35,044 bases of DNA from an uncultured Collinsella sp. (lineage in GTDB: Bacteria; Actinomycetota; Coriobacteriia; Coriobacteriales; Coriobacteriaceae): positions 1-35,044 of the forward strand of contig USJB01000001.1 of NCBI GenBank assembly GCA_900554905.1, written 5' to 3'. Below the pieces are notes generated by a model. That model ran no database searches. It was not told the DNA's origin and saw nothing but the letters and a program-made list of their open reading frames with translations. Positions 30,724-35,044 of this stretch are shown one piece after another. Both the position numbers and the translations under genes were made by a program. Position 1 is the first letter of the stretch, and the number at the start of each line of letters is the position of its first letter.

Positions 30724-32145
30724 TTAGGCCATGAGCAGGCCGGTCTCCGCGACGTTCTTGTACCAGTACGCGCTCGCCTTGGGATAGCGCTTCTGGGTCT
30801 CGAAGTCGATGTAGAACAGGCCGTAGCGCTTGTTGTAGCCGTTGGTCCAGGAGAACTGGTCCTGCAGCGACCACACAAAGTAACCGTCGACGTTTACGCC
30901 GCCGTCGATTGCCTTGAGGATCCATGCGAGATGCTGGCGCATGTAGTCGATACGAGGGGCGTCGTCGATAAAGCCATCCTCGAAGTCGTCCTTATAGCCC
31001 ATGCCGTTCTCGGTGATGTAGATCTTCTTGTAGTTGGGGTAATCGTTCTTAATGCGGAGCAGCAGGTCGTAGAGGCCCTCGGGATAGATGATCCAGTCCC
31101 AATCGGTGGTGGGTACGCCTTCGCGCACGCATGACTCGCCCACGCCCTTGAGGAACCAGCGCGAGGAGCCCTTGTCGCCGGTGCCATTGTGGTTGATGTC
31201 GTTTTCGCCCTCGGCGGCACGCAGGAACTGGCACTTGTAGGTGTTGACGCCCAGGCAATCGTTGTAGGGGAGCGCGGCGGTCAGCGCGGCGATGTCCTCG
31301 TCGCGGACGTCGAGCTCGCCGCCGGCGATATGGGCCAGCTTGGTCGCAGCCTCCATGGTGTCGGCTGCATAGTGGCCGCGGAAGGTGGCGTCGAGTACCC
31401 AGCGGTTGTTGATGACGTCGGCCATGCGGGCGGCCTCGCAGTCGGCGGCGTTGTTGGGGTCGAGGGGATACTTGGGCTCCAGGTTCTGGACAATGCCGAT
31501 CTCGCCCTCAAAGCCGCCCTCATGGAAGGCGACGACAGCCTTGGCGTGGGCCACCATCATGTTGTGCATGAGCTGGAAGGCCTTGTCCAGGCGGTACTTC
31601 TCGCCGTGCGGCCAGTTGCCGACGATAAAGCTGCCCTCGGCGGTCGCGGGGATCTCGTTAAAGGTAAACCAGTGCTTGACCTCGGTGAACTCGGCAAAGC
31701 AGAACTTGGCGTACTCGACAAAGGCGTCGATCGTCGTGCGCGTCAAGAAGCCCTCGCCGCCGTTCTGGTAAAAGGCCTCGGGCGTATCGAAGTGATCGAG
31801 CGTGACATAGGGGATAACGCCGGCTTTGTTGCAGGTGGCAAAGAGCTCGTGATAGAAGGCGACACCCTCGGGGTTGATCTCGCCGGTGCCACTGGGGAAG
31901 ATACGGCTCCAAGCGATGGAGACGCGAATGCCGTTAATGCCGAAGCGCTGGCACAGGTCAATATCGACCGGGTACTTGTTGTAGAAATCGCTTGCGGGGT
32001 CGGGGGAGAAGCGACCCTGAGCAGCCAGGAAATCGTCCCAGGGCACTTTGCCCTTGCCGTGCGTGCGGGTCTCGCCCTCAACCTGGTAAGCGGCGGTGGC
32101 GCCGCCAAACACAAAGCCGTCGGGGAACTGCATGGGGTTGGTCAT
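30724..32145 (-). CDS. lacG: 6-Phospho-beta-galactosidase (GH1)
   Basis: Hydrolyses lactose-6-phosphate made by the PTS into galactose-6-phosphate and glucose. The 473-residue GH1 enzyme has acid/base Glu164 in TFNEIP, nucleophile Glu379 in YITENGMGY, and the phosphate-binding segment FSWTNGYNKRYG (Ser432, Lys439, Tyr441), the arrangement of Staphylococcus LacG. Long stretches such as TDWDWIIYPEGLYD and DYPNYKKIYITENG also follow LacG. It lies downstream of the lactose-type EIICB. A 6-phospho-beta-glucosidase is the alternative but fits less well. Confidence 0.9.
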   Translation of the reverse strand: MTNPMQFPDGFVFGGATAAYQVEGETRTHGKGKVPWDDFLAAQGRFSPDPASDFYNKYPVDIDLCQRFGINGIRVSIAWSRIFPSGTGEINPEGVAFYHELFATCNKAGVIPYVTLDHFDTPEAFYQNGGEGFLTRTTIDAFVEYAKFCFAEFTEVKHWFTFNEIPATAEGSFIVGNWPHGEKYRLDKAFQLMHNMMVAHAKAVVAFHEGGFEGEIGIVQNLEPKYPLDPNNAADCEAARMADVINNRWVLDATFRGHYAADTMEAATKLAHIAGGELDVRDEDIAALTAALPYNDCLGVNTYKCQFLRAAEGENDINHNGTGDKGSSRWFLKGVGESCVREGVPTTDWDWIIYPEGLYDLLLRIKNDYPNYKKIYITENGMGYKDDFEDGFIDDAPRIDYMRQHLAWILKAIDGGVNVDGYFVWSLQDQFSWTNGYNKRYGLFYIDFETQKRYPKASAYWYKNVAETGLLMA

Positions 32146-32179
32146 GAGTCATCCTTTCTGTGGGATACGAATAGGGAGA

Positions 32180-32206
32180 GGTGCCCGAACTGGGGATCCG
32201 GGCACC
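32180..32206 (-). other. Hairpin between lacE and lacG
   Basis: GGTGCCCG (32180-32187) pairs with CGGGCACC (32199-32206). It lacks a T-run on the minus strand, so it more likely protects or divides the mRNA than ends it. Confidence 0.5.
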
Positions 32207-32219
32207 AACAGAGGGGGAA

Positions 32220-33998
32220 CTAGTCGAGGTTCTCGCGGAGCCACTTGATGGCGCCAGCGGGGTCGCGGGTAAGGTCGATATATTCCTTACCGCGGGGAGC
32301 GAGCAGCTTAATGCCCAGGCGATCGGTGTCGGCCTTCATGTCGTTGTAGTAGCTACGAACCTGCGGGGCAAGCACGATAACGTCGTACTGATCCATGATG
32401 GCAGTGTGCTGACCATAGGCGCCTGCGGAGGAAGCGATGTTCTCTCCGGTCTGCGCGGCACCTTCCTTGATGGCGTTGGCAAGCATGGCAGAGGTGCCGG
32501 CACCGGCGCACAGGACGAGGACCTTCAGGCCGTCGACATCCTTCTTAGCGGATGCGTCGGCGGCAGGCTCGGGCTGATCGGCGACAGGCTTGCTGTCGGC
32601 GGCAGCGGCGGTCGTCTCGACGGAAGCGGTGGTCTGCTCGACAGCGGGCGCAGGGGCGTTGGCGGCGATGGCAGCGGCACCATTGGACTCGAGACCCAGC
32701 TCGGCGGCTCGCTCGGCCTCCTGGTCGCAGAGCAGCTTATCGTATGCCTTCAAGAACGGCAGGTAGATGATGGCGTCCAGCAAGATGATGATCGCGACAA
32801 ATACCAGGGCGATAAGCTGGAAGTTCGTGGTGATGAAGATGCCGATGGGGGCAGGGGTAGCCCAAGGCACCACGAAGGAGAAGCCGTTCATGCCCACGTT
32901 ATCGATAAAGAACTTGGCAACACTCACGTTGACGCAGCCGGCGGCAACAAAGGGGATGAGCATGTAGGGGTTAAGGATCATCGGCGCGCCAAAGAGCAGC
33001 GGCTCGTTGACAGCAAAGGCAACAGGAACAATCGAGGCCTTACCGACGGCTTTGAGCTGCTTGGACTTCATAAAGAGAATCAGCAGAAGCGGCACGATGA
33101 AGGTGGCGCCGGTGCCGCCGAACTCACCCACGAGCGACATGTTAAAGGTGAGGGAGTGGGCGGGGTGGCCACCGGCCAGCAGAACCTGCAGGTTCTCGGC
33201 CTGGTTGGCAAGACGGATGGGGTCGATGCCCGGCTGGACGATCGAGGGGCCGTGGACACCGATGAACCAGAAGAACGCGGTGGCTGCCTGGATAAGGATA
33301 AGGCCAGGATAGGTTTCTGCTGCAGTGAAGAGCGGGGAGAGCAGCTTGATGAGCAGCTCGGAGAACGGAACGCCCATGAGGTTGCGCACGACGACATCGA
33401 TGATGCCGCAGATGATGACGGCGCCGCCAAAGGGGATGATGTCGCGGAAGTTCTGAGCGATGGCGCCCGGGACCTCCTTGGGCAGCTTAATGGTCAGATC
33501 GCGCGAGACGCAGAATTTGTAGACCCACACGGTAATGAACGCGGCGATATAGGCCGAGAACAGACCGCGCGTACCCATGCTGGTGCAATCGAAGACCGAA
33601 AGCTCGGAGCCGTCGAACTTGGTGGTGAACTGCGTAACGGCGAGCAAAAGCATGCTGCACTGGGCGGCCACCATGGTGGAACCGTCGTTGAGCACTTTGC
33701 CGGCGGGCATGCGACGGTTCATGGATGCCGTGAAGTTCTTGGCGGTGGTGCCGGCAACCATGATGCCCATGACGCCCATGGTGAAGTTGTACAGCTTGTT
33801 GCACCAGTCGATGAGCGGCTGGGGCAGCGTGATGCCAACTACGCCAGGAAGGGTGGCGATCAACAGAAAGATCGAAGAGGTGAGGACGATGGGCATGCAC
33901 CCAAGGAATCCGTCCTTAATGGCCTGGAGGTAGACGTTCCTCGAGATCTTCTCAAAGAACGGTTGATGCTTTTCGAGCATCTTTACGATGGCGTCCAT
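32220..33998 (-). CDS. lacE: PTS lactose-type EIICB
   Basis: Imports and phosphorylates lactose or a related beta-galactoside. The 592-residue protein has an EIIC membrane domain (about 1-440) with GVHGPSIVQPG, AFAVNEPLLFGAPMILNP and VPWATPAPIG, an Ala/Glu/Pro-rich linker (about 441-490) and a C-terminal EIIB domain with the phosphorylated Cys497 in VLCAGAGTSAML. AAGGAG precedes the ATG. The matching EIIA (LacF) is not in the operon, which holds only lacE and lacG, so it must lie elsewhere or be shared. Divergent from the LacI gene. Confidence 0.9.
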   Translation of the reverse strand: MDAIVKMLEKHQPFFEKISRNVYLQAIKDGFLGCMPIVLTSSIFLLIATLPGVVGITLPQPLIDWCNKLYNFTMGVMGIMVAGTTAKNFTASMNRRMPAGKVLNDGSTMVAAQCSMLLLAVTQFTTKFDGSELSVFDCTSMGTRGLFSAYIAAFITVWVYKFCVSRDLTIKLPKEVPGAIAQNFRDIIPFGGAVIICGIIDVVVRNLMGVPFSELLIKLLSPLFTAAETYPGLILIQAATAFFWFIGVHGPSIVQPGIDPIRLANQAENLQVLLAGGHPAHSLTFNMSLVGEFGGTGATFIVPLLLILFMKSKQLKAVGKASIVPVAFAVNEPLLFGAPMILNPYMLIPFVAAGCVNVSVAKFFIDNVGMNGFSFVVPWATPAPIGIFITTNFQLIALVFVAIIILLDAIIYLPFLKAYDKLLCDQEAERAAELGLESNGAAAIAANAPAPAVEQTTASVETTAAAADSKPVADQPEPAADASAKKDVDGLKVLVLCAGAGTSAMLANAIKEGAAQTGENIASSAGAYGQHTAIMDQYDVIVLAPQVRSYYNDMKADTDRLGIKLLAPRGKEYIDLTRDPAGAIKWLRENLD

Positions 33999-34095
33999 AG
34001 AGCTCCTTTGCTACTTGATGCGCGATGCATGTGGATGGAACTGGTCGTCGATGGATGGTCAGGACTGCCCGGAAACCTTCCTGCTTAAGGAAGGC

Positions 34096-34127
34096 ATTGC
34101 GAAATGACAACGTTGTCATTTCGCAAT
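34096..34127. promoter_or_regulatory. 32-base perfect palindrome, LacI-type operator
   Basis: The core TGACAACGTTGTCA with a central CG is typical of LacI-family sites, and symmetry extends over 32 bases. A partial second copy, ATGACAACGT, follows at 34126-34135. It lies in the lacE/lacI divergent region, so it is the likely target of the adjacent LacI protein. Confidence 0.72.
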
Positions 34128-34167
34128 GACAACGTAAGACATTTTTGGAAGAGCAACAAGGATTTAC

Positions 34168-34209
34168 GGGTGAGCGGTCGATATTGTCCGGTAAACGGTT
34201 GATTTATCA
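34168..34209. promoter_or_regulatory. Tandem operator motif shared with the 15 kb PTS promoter
   Basis: TGAGCGGTCGATATTG (34171-34186) and CCGGTAAACGGTTGATTTAT (34188-34207) are direct repeats about 20 bases apart. The second matches 15377-15399 at 21 of 23 positions. It precedes TATGCT (34225-34230), a possible -10 of the LacI gene. Confidence 0.55.
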
Positions 34210-34271
34210 GTCAGGCAGGTAGTGTATGCTAGAACGCAAAAACAAGCGATGTAAAACCGACTGGAGAAGCA

Positions 34272-35044
34272 GTGGCAACGATGGACAAGAAAAATGTCTC
34301 AATGAACGATGTGGCAGTTGCCGCGGGTGTTTCTCTCAAGACGGTGTCGCGCGTGATCAACGAGCCCGATAGCGTGCGAGAGTCGACACGCGATAAGGTC
34401 CATGCGGCCATGGAGGCGCTCGGGTTTCGAACCAACTTTGCCGCGCGTTCGCTCAAGTTGGGCCGTTACGGGTGCATCGGCGTGGTGATGTTTCACTTGT
34501 CGGGCGGCGCCGTGGACATGATTGACGGTATCGCCGATGCCGCCGAAGAGCGAGGCTTTGCTCTCACGATGATCAAAAAGCGCGCTGGGGAGAAGATGAC
34601 CCTTGCCGATGCGGCGCGCAGGATGTCGCAGCTTCCCGTCGACGGCATGATCTTCAACCTGCGTCAGATGGTCGATGACTTTGATACCTTTGAGGCGCCG
34701 AAAGACCTCAAGACGGTGATTATCACGCCGATGGAACATCCTACCTGCTCTACCGTTAGTGACGACCAAGAGGGCGGCGCGCGCATGGCGTGCGAGTACT
34801 TCTTGGATCATGGTCACAAGAACGTGTATTTCGTTTCGGGTAAGAAAGAGTCGCTGTCGAGCCAGTGCCGTATGAAAGGTTGGCGAGCGGCGCTCGAGGC
34901 GCGTGGCATTGAGCCGCCCGAGCCTCTGCAAGGCGATTGGAATGCGGATAGTGGCTATGCCGCGGGCCTTGTGCTTGCCGATAAACCCGATTGCACGGCG
35001 GTCCTCGCTGCTAACGACTGCATGGCAAACGGCGTGATGATGGC
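34272..35044 (+). CDS. LacI family transcriptional regulator (partial, runs off the window)
   Basis: At least 257 codons without a stop. The N-terminus has the LacI helix-turn-helix SMNDVAVAAGVSLKTVSRVIN with the hinge-side ALGFRTNFAARSLKLGR, followed by the periplasmic-binding-like sensor domain (IGVVMFHLSGG, VDGMIFNLRQ, YFLDHGHKNVYFVSG, DCTAVLAANDCMANGVM). GTG 34272, with GGAGAAG at 34263-34269, is chosen; ATG 34281 is the alternative. It is divergent from lacE and most likely controls it through the palindrome at 34096-34127. The 3' end lies beyond 35044. Confidence 0.88.
   Translation, partial: MATMDKKNVSMNDVAVAAGVSLKTVSRVINEPDSVRESTRDKVHAAMEALGFRTNFAARSLKLGRYGCIGVVMFHLSGGAVDMIDGIADAAEERGFALTMIKKRAGEKMTLADAARRMSQLPVDGMIFNLRQMVDDFDTFEAPKDLKTVIITPMEHPTCSTVSDDQEGGARMACEYFLDHGHKNVYFVSGKKESLSSQCRMKGWRAALEARGIEPPEPLQGDWNADSGYAAGLVLADKPDCTAVLAANDCMANGVMM

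Noticed and set aside
32181..34088. A 635-codon open frame on the plus strand, and a 344-codon frame at 31189-32223
   Set aside because: Both run antisense to lacE and lacG, whose proteins are clearly recognisable. GC-rich codon bias opens long mirror frames, and the translations are low-complexity without family features.

Overview
The window reads as chromosomal DNA of a saccharolytic actinobacterium of the class Coriobacteriia, most likely Collinsella. This is inferred from the GC-rich coding sequence, the tmk-holB-PSP1-comF-hpf order, the many PTS genes and the general look of the proteins; no database search was possible. No CRISPR array, rRNA or intact insertion sequence was seen. One tRNA (Thr, anticodon CGT) is present.

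Positions 1-13,950 are mostly housekeeping. Thymidylate kinase, the DNA polymerase III delta' subunit and a PSP1/RicT-like protein with a long basic tail overlap or abut. Next come comF, whose ribosome binding site lies in a strong hairpin, and an unrecognised nuclease-like gene. A 730-base non-coding stretch follows, holding a 217-bp inverted-repeat element, strong hairpins, a good promoter and what looks like a structured leader RNA. It leads into an amino-acid-binding-type lipoprotein, the ribosome hibernation factor HPF (with its own long leader), a DegV protein, a beta-hydroxyacid dehydrogenase with a His/Cys-rich tail, a small membrane protein, a HEAT-like protein, an NAD-type isocitrate dehydrogenase and a membrane-anchored SurA/PrsA-like protein. 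A leftward DUF2975/HTH pair closes this half.

Positions 15,000-25,700 form an N-acetylgalactosamine/galactosamine-type catabolic region: a mannose-family PTS operon (EIIA, a YajC-like protein, EIIB, EIIC, EIID), a GntR/UTRA regulator, AgaS, a NagA/AgaA-type deacetylase, a LacX-like aldose epimerase, a tagatose-6-phosphate kinase and a YhcH-type anomerase. The likely route is GalNAc-6-P to GalN-6-P to tagatose-6-P to tagatose-1,6-bisphosphate. The aldolase is not in the window. The same 13-base core, TGGTTACTACCAG, lies before the PTS operon and before agaS and is a good candidate operator for the GntR regulator. A leftover 3' end of a second nagA copy lies after the kinase gene.

Positions 25,860-35,044 hold the tRNA, a stand-alone EIIB paralogue whose phosphorylatable His is Tyr, galM, a DeoR regulator, a lower-GC Fic gene behind a 75-bp near-perfect palindrome, and a block of three hairpins with an exact 80-base period. 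Last is a lactose-type PTS (EIICB) with a 6-phospho-beta-galactosidase, divergent from a LacI regulator that runs off the window. Operator-like motifs are shared between the two PTS promoter regions and a third copy downstream of the defective EIIB, suggesting common control or common ancestry.
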